A DNA stretch of 16,194 bases from Flavobacteriaceae bacterium. Lineage in GTDB: Bacteria > Bacteroidota > Bacteroidia > Flavobacteriales > Flavobacteriaceae. The notes under the pieces are model-generated. The model was not told where the DNA came from. It saw only the letters and a program-made list of their open reading frames with translations, and made no database searches. A program made the translations under genes and the position numbers. Position 1 is the first letter of the stretch. Every line of letters begins with the position of its first letter. The stretch spans positions 1 to 16,194 of the forward strand of contig CANKLK010000037.1 in the NCBI GenBank assembly GCA_947482805.1, given 5' to 3'. Below, piece after piece: positions 7,351 through 14,907 of this stretch.

Positions 7351-8379
7351 TTATCTGTCATTTGAAAAGTCAATGGTCAAACCAAAAAGACTTGTATTGG
7401 CTGCTAAGGTATATCTAGAATAAGAATAATTGAATTTTAAATTCCCCATTTTTAATCCAAAACCTATTGAAAGTCCAGAAAAATTTCGTTGTTCCAAGAT
7501 ACGCAATTCTTCGGCTCTTCTGAAATTATAACCAACGCGTAAATTAAAACCTTTATCAGGAAATAATTCAGCACCAATAATAACATGACGTAATGCGTTT
7601 CCAAATATAGAAACTTTCTCCGGAGTCGACCCGCCGTCTAAAGAACCCTGTGCCCTATTTGGGTTGGAAAATGCCAATTGCCATTGTTGCATATTTTCTA
7701 AGGTTAAATGCCAACGAATGGGAACATTCTCCATCAATTGCGAAACACCAATCAGCACTTCTAAAGGTAACTTTTCACGCGTTTCAGCATAAGGTGTAAT
7801 TTGCACACCAACATTTCGAATGGATATCGCCCAATTTACATCGTTACGTGTATCAATAAACATAGCACCAATATCAATTGCTGCACCAAATGAACTATAA
7901 CTTTCTAAAGTAGAATTGATCAATTTTGCATTTCCACCAATATAAAAATCAGAACCTGGAATATTATAAGCATAGCCAAAAGTCAAGGCTATTTCGCTTC
8001 CAGTAAAACTTGATGTTTGCTGACCGTTTTCGTCATAGCCATCAAATTTTCCGTAATTTACATAATTCACGCCACCAAAAAAGGTTTGAACATGACGGTC
8101 ATAAGTATACGCGTAAGATGCTGTCCCATAGGTAACTTCACCAAAATAACTTCCGTAATTGAAAGCCAATTTATTATCCATTTCTGGATTTATATTTGCA
8201 GGATTAAAGTGTCCTTGATTTACATCGCTATCATAAAAGGTAATCACTTTTCCACCTAAAGCTGCTTGTCTGGGTGAAGTTACTAAATTTAGAAATTGGT
8301 ATATTGACTTTCCTCCAATTTGAGCAAAACTGACCAAATTAGCGAGACAAAATACAATACAAATTACTTTTTTAAACAT
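7351..8379 (-). CDS. porQ: Type IX secretion system protein PorQ
   Basis: PorQ is an outer-membrane beta-barrel protein of the Bacteroidota type IX secretion system, connected with the PorU/PorV/PorZ attachment steps that process and anchor cargo on the cell surface. The 342-residue product starts with a signal peptide (MFKKVICIVFCLANLVSFAQ) and continues with QIGGKSIYQFLNLVTSPRQAALGG, the N-terminal signature of PorV/PorQ-type barrels. Alternating amphipathic strands and a C-terminal strand pattern (NLKFNYSYSRYTL ... LFGLTIDF) follow. I chose ATG at 8379; a TTG one codon upstream (8382) would only add one Met and is unlikely. The gene follows a strong terminator after lon, so it probably has its own promoter. 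A weak TATCTTCG (8423-8416) is the best candidate. It lies in a probable operon with cmk. Confidence 0.9.
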   Translation of the reverse strand: MFKKVICIVFCLANLVSFAQIGGKSIYQFLNLVTSPRQAALGGKVITFYDSDVNQGHFNPANINPEMDNKLAFNYGSYFGEVTYGTASYAYTYDRHVQTFFGGVNYVNYGKFDGYDENGQQTSSFTGSEIALTFGYAYNIPGSDFYIGGNAKLINSTLESYSSFGAAIDIGAMFIDTRNDVNWAISIRNVGVQITPYAETREKLPLEVLIGVSQLMENVPIRWHLTLENMQQWQLAFSNPNRAQGSLDGGSTPEKVSIFGNALRHVIIGAELFPDKGFNLRVGYNFRRAEELRILEQRNFSGLSIGFGLKMGNLKFNYSYSRYTLAANTSLFGLTIDFSNDR

Positions 8380-8457
8380 CAAAATTGACTTATGCTATAT
8401 ACTATAACGGAAATGCGAAGATATTATTTTATATGGTATGAAAAAAAGTAAAAAAGA

Positions 8458-8488
8458 AAAGGCATAAGCGTTATCTACTTATGCCTTT
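8458..8488 (-). terminator. Rho-independent terminator of lon
   Basis: AAAGGCATAAG (8458-8468) pairs perfectly with CTTATGCCTTT (8478-8488), an 11-bp stem with a 9-base loop. On the minus strand it is followed by TTTCTTTTTT-type sequence (8460 downwards). It lies 23 bp beyond the lon stop and separates lon from porQ. Confidence 0.88.
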
Positions 8489-8510
8489 GCAATATTTATT
8501 AAAAACCAGT

Positions 8511-10961
8511 TTACAATTTTTTTGCGTTTTTTACTTTTTGATTAGTTAAGGCAACATCAATAACCTCGCTCATTTCTTTTACGTAATGAAACGTTAGTCC
8601 TTCAATATATTCTGATTTTATTTCGTCAATGTCGCTTTTATTTTCATAACACAAAATAATCTCTTTGATGTTAGCTCTTTTAGCTGCAAGTATTTTCTCT
8701 TTAATTCCGCCAACAGGCAATACTTTTCCACGTAAAGTGATTTCTCCGGTCATGGCTAAGTTCTTCTTTATTTTGCGTTGGGTTAAAAGTGAAACTAACG
8801 AAGTCAACATTGCAATACCGGCACTTGGCCCGTCTTTTGGCGTTGCTCCTTCCGGAACGTGTAAGTGAATGTTATATTTGGATAGCATTTCTGGATCTAA
8901 TCCAAAAATATCGGCATTAGATTTAATATATTCCAAAGCAATTGTTGCTGATTCTTTCATGACAGTTCCTAAATTTCCTGTCAAAGTTAAATTCCCTTTT
9001 CCTAATGATATTAATGATTCTATAAATAAAATATCCCCACCAACCGATGTCCAAGCTAAACCTGTTACCACTCCGGCAACATCATTACTTTCTGATTTAT
9101 CGCGTTCTAATTTTGGCGCTCCCAGAATTTTAACAATATCTTCATCGGTAACTTTTAGATTATATTCTTCTTCCATCGCTACCGATTTAGCTGCATTTCG
9201 GATAACTTGAGCTAACTTTTGTTCCAAACTTCTAACACCGGATTCACGTGTATAACCTTCTACGATTTTTTCTAGTTGTTTCTTGCCTATAGTTAAATCT
9301 TTTGTTTTTAAACCGTGTTCTTTCAACTGTTTTGGAAACAAGTGCTGGCGTGCAATTTCAACTTTTTCTTCAATGGTGTAACCTGTCATTTTGATGACTT
9401 CCATTCTGTCTTTCAACGCAGGTTGAATGGCTGCCATATTATTGGAAGTGGCTATAAACATTACTTTAGACAAATCATAACCCATTTCCAAAAAGTTATC
9501 ATAAAAATCACTGTTTTGTTCTGGATCCAAAACTTCAAGTAATGCTGATGATGGATCGCCTTGGTGCGAATTTGATAATTTATCAATCTCATCTAAGACA
9601 AAAACCGGATTGGAAGTTCCTGCTTTTTTTAAACTTTGAATAATTCTTCCCGGCATAGCACCGATATAGGTTTTCCTGTGTCCGCGTATTTCAGCTTCAT
9701 CTCGTAAACCGCCAAGTGAAATTCGAACATATTCTCTTCCTAAAGCTTCTGCTATTGATTTACCTATGGATGTTTTTCCAACTCCTGGAGGTCCGGTTAA
9801 GCAAATTATAGGCGATTTCATATCGTTTCGCAATTTCAATACTGCCAAATGTTCTATGATTCTTTTCTTTACATCTTCCAAACCAAAATGGTCGCGGTCA
9901 ATAATTTTTTGAGCTCGTTTCAGATCGAAATTATCTTTGGAATAGTGATTCCATGGCATTTCTAAAAACAATTCCAGATAGTTTCTTTGAATACCAAAAT
10001 CGGGAGCCTGAGGATTCATGCGCTGCATTTTGGAAATTTCTTTCTCAAAATGCTTTGCAGTTTTAGCGTCCCAAGATTTAGTTTTAGCTTTTAAGCGCAT
10101 TTCTTCAATTTCCTGATCATTTGAAACGCCACCCAATTCTTCCTGAATGGTTTTCATTTGTTGGTGCAAGAAATATTCACGTTGTTGTTGGTCTAAATCG
10201 AAACGAACTTTCGATTGAATATCGTTTTTTAATTCCAATTTTTGAATCTCGATGTTCATAAAACGCAACGTTTCTAAAGCTCTTTCTTTTAAGACATTAA
10301 TCATCAATAAATCTTGTTTTTCTTTAACTGAAAGATTCATGTTAGAGGAAACAAAATTGATTAGGAAAGATTGACTTTCAATATTTTTTATCGCAAAAGT
10401 AGCTTCCGATGGAATGTTTGGACTTTCTTTAATTATTTCGATAGCTAACTCTCTCGTAGAATCAATTATTGCTTGAAATTCAGTATCGTGTTTGCCTGGT
10501 CTTTTTTCTTCAACTTCTTTTATAGTAGCTTTCAAATATGGCTTTTCGTTTGTTACAGCATCAATAGCAAAACGCTTTTTACCTTGCAATATAACAGTGA
10601 TATTTCCATCGGGCATTTTTAAAACACGAAGAATTTGAGCTACAGTTCCAACAGTATAAATATCATTTTTTGTCGGATCTTCATCTTCTTCATTTTTTTG
10701 GGCAACAACACCAATAATTTTATTTCCAGCATTGGCATCGTTTATTAGTTTTATTGATTTATCTCTTCCCGCCGAAATTGGAATTACCACGCCTGGAAAA
10801 AGAACCGTATTGCGAAGAGGTAAAATTGGCAAAGAATTGGGTAATTCTTCGTTATTCATTTCTTCCTCATCTTCGGGAGTTAAAAGTGGAATTAAATCGG
10901 TTTCGGTATCGAATTCTTGTAGTGACAGATTGTCAAAAGATATTATATTACGGTTTGACAT
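8511..10961 (-). CDS. lon: ATP-dependent endopeptidase La (Lon protease)
   Basis: Lon is a cytoplasmic hexameric AAA+ serine protease that degrades misfolded and regulatory proteins. The 816 residues have the complete LonA architecture: the N-terminal substrate-binding domain (begins LPILPLRNTVLFPGVVIPI, from about residue 43), a coiled-coil linker, the AAA+ module with Walker A GPPGVGKT at 390-397 and Walker B VFVLDE at 453-458, and the C-terminal protease domain. Its catalytic dyad is Ser713 (in PKDGPSAGIAML) and Lys756 (in GGIKEKILAAKRA), 43 residues apart as in E. coli Lon (S679/K722). ATG at 10961 gives the normal N-terminus. A TACATTTG -7 box lies about 48 bp upstream, preceded by two ATCGAT-containing repeats. 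A strong terminator follows. The gene appears intact and monocistronic. Confidence 0.99.
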   Translation of the reverse strand: MSNRNIISFDNLSLQEFDTETDLIPLLTPEDEEEMNNEELPNSLPILPLRNTVLFPGVVIPISAGRDKSIKLINDANAGNKIIGVVAQKNEEDEDPTKNDIYTVGTVAQILRVLKMPDGNITVILQGKKRFAIDAVTNEKPYLKATIKEVEEKRPGKHDTEFQAIIDSTRELAIEIIKESPNIPSEATFAIKNIESQSFLINFVSSNMNLSVKEKQDLLMINVLKERALETLRFMNIEIQKLELKNDIQSKVRFDLDQQQREYFLHQQMKTIQEELGGVSNDQEIEEMRLKAKTKSWDAKTAKHFEKEISKMQRMNPQAPDFGIQRNYLELFLEMPWNHYSKDNFDLKRAQKIIDRDHFGLEDVKKRIIEHLAVLKLRNDMKSPIICLTGPPGVGKTSIGKSIAEALGREYVRISLGGLRDEAEIRGHRKTYIGAMPGRIIQSLKKAGTSNPVFVLDEIDKLSNSHQGDPSSALLEVLDPEQNSDFYDNFLEMGYDLSKVMFIATSNNMAAIQPALKDRMEVIKMTGYTIEEKVEIARQHLFPKQLKEHGLKTKDLTIGKKQLEKIVEGYTRESGVRSLEQKLAQVIRNAAKSVAMEEEYNLKVTDEDIVKILGAPKLERDKSESNDVAGVVTGLAWTSVGGDILFIESLISLGKGNLTLTGNLGTVMKESATIALEYIKSNADIFGLDPEMLSKYNIHLHVPEGATPKDGPSAGIAMLTSLVSLLTQRKIKKNLAMTGEITLRGKVLPVGGIKEKILAAKRANIKEIILCYENKSDIDEIKSEYIEGLTFHYVKEMSEVIDVALTNQKVKNAKKL

Positions 10962-11008
10962 GTAATTTTTATTTCGTCAAATTGACATTAATTATTAAAA
11001 ATGCTAAA

Positions 11009-11016
11009 CAAATGTA
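11009..11016 (-). promoter_or_regulatory. Predicted lon promoter, -7 element TACATTTG
   Basis: On the minus strand TACATTTG matches TAnnTTTG exactly and would start transcription near 11002, about 40 nt before the lon ATG. The expected -33 position (about 11035) holds only T-rich sequence (TATTT), so the promoter may rely on an activator or an upstream element. Confidence 0.55.
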
Positions 11017-11040
11017 GGACAACTTTTAAATGAAATAATT

Positions 11041-11081
11041 TAAAATCGATAAATAGCATTTGATTTAGACTAAAATCGATA
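11041..11081. promoter_or_regulatory. Direct repeats TAAAATCGATA upstream of lon
   Basis: TAAAATCGATA occurs at 11041-11051 and again at 11071-11081, a period of exactly 30 bp (about three helical turns), immediately upstream of the predicted -33 region of lon. Each copy contains the palindrome ATCGAT. A related ATATCGA lies at 11094-11100. The placement fits sites for an activator binding the same DNA face; the regulator is unknown. Confidence 0.45.
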
Positions 11082-11135
11082 TAAATACCTATTATATCGA
11101 CTAGCTTTCAGTTAGTCAATCTTTATGCCAAAAAA

Positions 11136-11156
11136 AATCCGCCAAATTGACGGATT
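11136..11156 (-). terminator. Rho-independent terminator of the two-domain lipoprotein gene
   Basis: AATCCG (11136-11141) pairs with CGGATT (11151-11156); two further inner pairs are possible. On the minus strand the stem is followed by an uninterrupted T-tract (complement of 11131-11137). It lies 19 bp beyond the gene's stop codon. Confidence 0.75.
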
Positions 11157-11174
11157 ATATACTATTATTGATTG

Positions 11175-12068
11175 TTAATACTCCACATCAAACGTTCCAT
11201 CTGTTACTGTGAATGGAGTTGCGCCTGAAGTTACAAAATTAAAAGTTCCTTTGATTCTTGTTGCGGTTTTTGAAGTGACAATAATTGAGCCAGAAACTGC
11301 ATTATAATTGGTGTTATTAAAGTCATAAATTGCTTGAACACCATCTGTAGTAGCATTGCCAGTTATAGGATATGTGCCAGTTCCTAAAGAACTTTTAACT
11401 GATACTGTTATAGAATTTAAAGCTGCATTTTGAGCTCCAATACTAATAAATTCTTGACTTCCAACAGAAATGGTAGTTGATAAAATATCAACATCTACAA
11501 ATTCTGTCCCTCCTATTTTTGCGAAGAAAGAGTCACCAGTTTGAGCTTGAGTTATATAAGGAATGTTTTGAAAAACACCATTAGTAAATTGAACTGGCAA
11601 TATTGAATTAACTGTTGTATCTGACCAATAACCTTTAAAATTAAATGTCCCTGATAAAGTTTTGTTTGTTGTATCTATATTCGAAATTGTTATTGAGCCT
11701 GTATTTTCCTCTGGATTATTAAAGTTTGTTGACCAATAACCATATTCAGAACCTGATGGTGTGTAAGCTAAAAGATTCGTATTTGCTGCGTAAGTTCCTG
11801 TTGTAGAAGCTTCAACTAGAAAACCAAATCCTTCTCCGTTTGCTTTAACTCCTGAAATAGAAATAAAATTACCCGAAATAACTGCCTGAAATGTAGTTGC
11901 TGTCCAAGTAGCTCCAGTAAAATCTGCTTTGAATAGTGCTGGACCATTTACACCATTATTAAAATCATCTAAATTGATAGCGCTATCTATTGGCTCATTT
12001 TCACACGATGTGAAAGTTAAAGAAGTTAAAATCAAAAAAAATCCCGCAATTAATTTTATGTTTTTCAT
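11175..12068 (-). CDS. Putative lipoprotein with two tandem beta-rich domains (DUF6252-like)
   Basis: No catalytic motif is recognised. The 297-residue product has a lipoprotein signal (MKNIKLIAGFFLILTSLTF, then TSC) with Cys22 as the lipidation site. Acidic residues follow (CENEPID), a feature that can mark surface-exported lipoproteins in Flavobacteriia. The rest is two similar beta-rich halves, about 45-165 and 175-297. Each starts with a F.A.. G..W/F pattern (FKADFTGATW; FFAKIGGTEF) and passes through an ISI-G segment and a G-T-Y segment (TTGTYAA; GTGTYPI). Each ends in a GSI/T-I-S...GTFNF block (SGTFNFKGYW; IKGTFNFVTS). This resembles the DUF6252-type lipoproteins of Bacteroidota, though I cannot confirm the family. 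ATG at 12068 is chosen over a TTG at 12092, which lies inside the promoter and upstream of the predicted transcription start. Confidence 0.75.
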   Translation of the reverse strand: MKNIKLIAGFFLILTSLTFTSCENEPIDSAINLDDFNNGVNGPALFKADFTGATWTATTFQAVISGNFISISGVKANGEGFGFLVEASTTGTYAANTNLLAYTPSGSEYGYWSTNFNNPEENTGSITISNIDTTNKTLSGTFNFKGYWSDTTVNSILPVQFTNGVFQNIPYITQAQTGDSFFAKIGGTEFVDVDILSTTISVGSQEFISIGAQNAALNSITVSVKSSLGTGTYPITGNATTDGVQAIYDFNNTNYNAVSGSIIVTSKTATRIKGTFNFVTSGATPFTVTDGTFDVEY

Positions 12069-12089
12069 AATTGTTTTATAAATAGTGAC

Positions 12090-12120
12090 CAAAGATAATT
12101 TTTTTTTGAATTTATTACAA
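12090..12120 (-). promoter_or_regulatory. Predicted promoter of the lipoprotein gene, overlapping the end of the upstream MFS gene
   Basis: On the minus strand TTG (12120-12118) is followed by 20 bp and TATCTTTG (12097-12090), a full consensus match. The -33 box lies just inside the last sense codon of the UMF1 transporter gene. The start of transcription would be near 12083, about 15 nt before ATG 12068, which supports that start codon. Confidence 0.65.
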
Positions 12121-13407
12121 TGCTTTTTTTGGAATTCTTATTAATAATAAAATGGCTGTAAAAAAAAATAAGCCAAGAAAAACAATTGCAAATCTTGGGC
12201 TACCCGTTATTTGATCTATCAACCCATAAACCATCATTCCAATAACAATTCCGACTTTTTCAGAAACATCATAGAAACTGAAAAAAGAAGTGGTATCTTC
12301 GGTTTTGGGTAAAAACTTAGAATAGGTTGACCTTCCTAAAGATTGAATTCCGCCCATTACTAATCCAACTAATGAAGCCATAATGTAAAAGTCATTAGGT
12401 GTTGTTATGAAATAAGCAAAAAAACAAAGTAATAACCAAAATGCATTTAGAAAAATAAGTACATTAATATTGCCAAATTTTGCAGAAGCTTTTGAAGTTA
12501 AAAAAGCACCAGCTACAGCTATTAATTGTATTAATAGAATACATGTTATTAATCCAGTCTGACTTTCTTCAGCATCTTTCCATTGAATTTCTTGAGCCCC
12601 AAAATAGGTCGCTACCAACATTACTGTTTGAACTGCCATACTGAAAACAAAAAAGCTTACTAGATATCTTTTTAAAGGAATTTCAGATTCAAGCATTTTC
12701 CATACTTTTTTTAACTCTCTAAAACCATTAAAAACTACTTCAAAATTCACTTTTTGTTTATTAGAATTCCCTTTAGGCAAGTAAAAATAAGTATACTGAC
12801 TAAATACGATCCACCAAATACCAACCATTGCAAACGAATAGCGCATCATCTCTATTTTTTCTGCACCTTCAACTGACATAATCATTGCCAAATTAATAAC
12901 CAAAAGGATTACGCTCCCTATATATCCTAAAGAATAACCTTTAGCGCTTATTTTATCTTGCTGTTCAGGAAAAGCAATGTCGGGTAAATAGGAATTATAA
13001 AAAACCAAACTTCCCCAAAAACCAATGAGCCCAAAAAAGTAAAAAGTAAGCCCAAGACCAATACTATTCAAATCAAAAAAATACAAACCAATACAAGAAA
13101 ATGCTCCAATAAAATTAAAAAACCGCATGAAAATTTTCTTATTTCCAATGTAGTCTGCAATTCCGGAAAGTAGCGGTGAAAATAAGGCTACAAATAAAAA
13201 AGCTGCCGAGGTTACAAAACTTATTAAAGCTGAATTCTTAAGACTATAACCCCATAAAACTATATATGGATTATTTTTATCGAATAACGAATTATAAAAA
13301 ATTGGAAAAACTGCCGATGCAATAACCAAACTGTAAACAGAGTTCGCCCAATCATAGAAAGCCCAAGCATTTAGCAGTTTCTTATCACCTTTATTTAAAT
13401 TAGCCAT
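12115..13407 (-). CDS. MFS transporter, UMF1 (Atg22-like) family
   Basis: This is a 430-residue inner-membrane transporter with eleven to twelve hydrophobic segments. The N-terminal KLLNAWAFYDWANSVYSLVI is the defining signature of the UMF1/Atg22-like major facilitator family (PF11700), followed by a long loop and PLLSGIADYIGNKKIFMRF between helices 2 and 3 (the MFS loop motif). A second family feature is LVGLVMGGIQSLGRSTYSKF with PKTEDTTSFFSFYDVSEKVG in the C-terminal half. Yeast Atg22 exports amino acids from the vacuole; bacterial members have no settled substrate, so none is proposed. ATG at 13407 is the first in the family-like frame. The gene is divergent from the secreted hydrolase across a 147-bp AT-rich gap. 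It ends 47 bp before the lipoprotein ATG without an intervening terminator, so some read-through is possible. Confidence 0.88.
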   Translation of the reverse strand: MANLNKGDKKLLNAWAFYDWANSVYSLVIASAVFPIFYNSLFDKNNPYIVLWGYSLKNSALISFVTSAAFLFVALFSPLLSGIADYIGNKKIFMRFFNFIGAFSCIGLYFFDLNSIGLGLTFYFFGLIGFWGSLVFYNSYLPDIAFPEQQDKISAKGYSLGYIGSVILLVINLAMIMSVEGAEKIEMMRYSFAMVGIWWIVFSQYTYFYLPKGNSNKQKVNFEVVFNGFRELKKVWKMLESEIPLKRYLVSFFVFSMAVQTVMLVATYFGAQEIQWKDAEESQTGLITCILLIQLIAVAGAFLTSKASAKFGNINVLIFLNAFWLLLCFFAYFITTPNDFYIMASLVGLVMGGIQSLGRSTYSKFLPKTEDTTSFFSFYDVSEKVGIVIGMMVYGLIDQITGSPRFAIVFLGLFFFTAILLLIRIPKKAL

Positions 13408-13446
13408 TCCTTTTTGAATTGTTATATTTATTTAGCTAATTTATTT

Positions 13447-13468
13447 TAAATTTGTTTATAATCGATTA
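13447..13468 (+). promoter_or_regulatory. Divergent intergenic region: -7 candidate TAAATTTG and palindrome TAATCGATTA
   Basis: The 147-bp gap between the divergent MFS and hydrolase genes is very AT-rich. TAAATTTG (13447-13454, plus strand) matches TAnnTTTG, but the nearest TTG (13419-13421) is 25 bp upstream, longer than usual. A perfect 10-bp palindrome TAATCGATTA lies at 13459-13468 and shares the ATCGAT core with the repeats upstream of lon. An alternative start signal for the hydrolase is TATTATTTG (13526-13534), with one extra base in the box. Confidence 0.3.
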
Positions 13469-13554
13469 AATAAAATTATTTAACGCTACTATTTTTATTT
13501 TATTACTTTAAATAAACCTTCTTGGTATTATTTGGTCTTAGGAAAAATTAAAAA

Positions 13555-14865
13555 ATGACAACTATGAAAAAGTTACTACTTATACTATGCCTTGTATTAT
13601 TTTTGCTTCCTAATGTTATTAAATCTCAACCCCTTTATTACCCTCCAACTAGTACAACAGCAACTTGGGAAACTATTGCTCCATCCTCTTTAGGATGGTG
13701 TCAAACAAGAATAGACAATCTTTATGCTTTTCTTGAACAAGAAAATACTAAAGGATTTATAATTTTGAAAGACGGGAAAATTGTTTTAGAACAATATTTC
13801 GGAACTTTCACCAGCCAAAGTCTTTGGTATTGGGCGTCAGCTGGCAAAACCATCACTTCCTTTTTAGTGGGTAAAGCACAAGAGGAAAACCTATTAAATA
13901 TCAATGATAGAACTTCAATTTACTTGGGTGAAGGTTGGACGAATTGCACATTAGCACAGGAAAATAACATCACCATCAAAAACCAATTGACGATGACCTC
14001 AGGACTGGATGATGGTGTCATCGATAATGATTGTACTGATCCGATATGCCTAGAATATACAGCAGACGCTGGGACACGCTGGGCTTATCACAATGCACCT
14101 TATACGTTACTTGACGATGTATTGCAAAGTGCAACAACGGTAAACCTAAACACCTATACACAACTTAAACTTAAAACCCCAACGGGAATGACTGGAGGTT
14201 GGACAACCATTGATTTCAACAATGTGTATTTCAGTAACGTGAGAAGTATGGCCCGATTTGGATTGTTGATTCAAGGAAATGGAGCCTGGAATGGTACTCA
14301 ATTAATTAACAGTACCTACTTTAATGAAATGGTCAATACTTCTCAAAACCTAAACAAATCTTATGGCTATTTATGGTGGCTGAATGGAAAACCAAATTAC
14401 ATGTTGCCAACTACTCAACTGATTTTCCCAGGTTCATATGCTGTAAATGCACCATCAGATATGATTGCAGGATTGGGGAGAGATGGACAAATAGTCAGTT
14501 TATCACAAAGTTCAGGTTTGGTGTTTGTCAGAATGGGAGAAGCACCAAGTTCTACAAGTTCAGTTCCAACACTATTTTGCAATCAAATTTGGCAAAAAAT
14601 AAACGAACTTGATTGCACATTAGAAATTAACAATCAAGAACTTAAGAAAATTGTAATAGGACCAAATCCGGCAACAAATACAATTTCAATATCAAATATT
14701 GAATCTGAAAAATATAGTGTAGAAATTTTTGATATGATTGGAAACTCAATACTCAAAGTTTCTAATCAAAGTACTATAGATATTTCACTCTTAGCTTCTG
14801 GCATTTATTTAGTAAACGTTCGGCAAGGAAATCAAAGTCAAACTCAAAAGTTTATCAAAAGATAA
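13555..14865 (+). CDS. Secreted serine hydrolase (beta-lactamase/esterase fold) with type IX sorting domain
   Basis: The protein starts with a signal peptide (from M4: KKLLLILCLVLFLLPNVIKS) and a catalytic domain of the serine beta-lactamase-like family (PF00144, class C/penicillin-binding-protein fold). The active-site S-x-x-K is SAGK at Ser95-Lys98 and the Y-x-N motif is YHN at 178-180. The third-strand motif is probably GLGRDGQ around 306-312, where classical beta-lactamases have KTG, so an esterase or D-amino-peptidase activity is as likely as beta-lactamase. Residues about 365-436 (from VIGPNPATN to the end, KFIKR) form a T9SS type A C-terminal sorting domain, so the enzyme should be exported through the type IX system that uses PorQ. 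ATG 13555 and ATG 13564 are both possible starts; the second gives the more typical signal peptide. It is a single gene with a shared terminator. The substrate is unknown. Confidence 0.87.
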   Translation: MTTMKKLLLILCLVLFLLPNVIKSQPLYYPPTSTTATWETIAPSSLGWCQTRIDNLYAFLEQENTKGFIILKDGKIVLEQYFGTFTSQSLWYWASAGKTITSFLVGKAQEENLLNINDRTSIYLGEGWTNCTLAQENNITIKNQLTMTSGLDDGVIDNDCTDPICLEYTADAGTRWAYHNAPYTLLDDVLQSATTVNLNTYTQLKLKTPTGMTGGWTTIDFNNVYFSNVRSMARFGLLIQGNGAWNGTQLINSTYFNEMVNTSQNLNKSYGYLWWLNGKPNYMLPTTQLIFPGSYAVNAPSDMIAGLGRDGQIVSLSQSSGLVFVRMGEAPSSTSSVPTLFCNQIWQKINELDCTLEINNQELKKIVIGPNPATNTISISNIESEKYSVEIFDMIGNSILKVSNQSTIDISLLASGIYLVNVRQGNQSQTQKFIKR

Positions 14866-14876
14866 TTAAAAATAAA

Positions 14877-14902
14877 AAAAACCATCTAATAAGATGGTTT
14901 TT
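14877..14902. terminator. Bidirectional Rho-independent terminator between the hydrolase and M48 genes
   Basis: AAAAACCATCT (14877-14887) pairs perfectly with AGATGGTTTTT (14892-14902) around loop AATA. The A/T flanks provide a T-tract in both directions, serving the convergent genes that end at 14865 (plus) and 14908 (minus). Confidence 0.9.
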
Positions 14903-14907
14903 GTGTT

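Noticed and set aside
8377..8382. TTG start one codon upstream of the porQ ATG
   Set aside because: ATG at 8379 directly follows and begins a normal signal peptide; the TTG adds nothing.
7351..10961. Single lon-porQ-cmk operon
   Set aside because: A strong Rho-independent terminator at 8458-8488 separates lon from porQ; only porQ-cmk lack a terminator between them.
10754..11017. Plus-strand open frame crossing the lon start
   Set aside because: It is antisense to the lon N-terminus and its promoter; it shows no recognisable protein features.
12069..12092. N-terminal extension of the lipoprotein from TTG at 12092
   Set aside because: These codons overlap the -7 promoter box and lie upstream of the predicted transcript start; the extension would also precede the lipoprotein signal.
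13555..14865. Antibiotic-resistance beta-lactamase
   Set aside because: Only the general serine-hydrolase fold motifs are seen; the KTG motif is not visible and the T9SS sorting domain points to a secreted esterase or peptidase-like enzyme.
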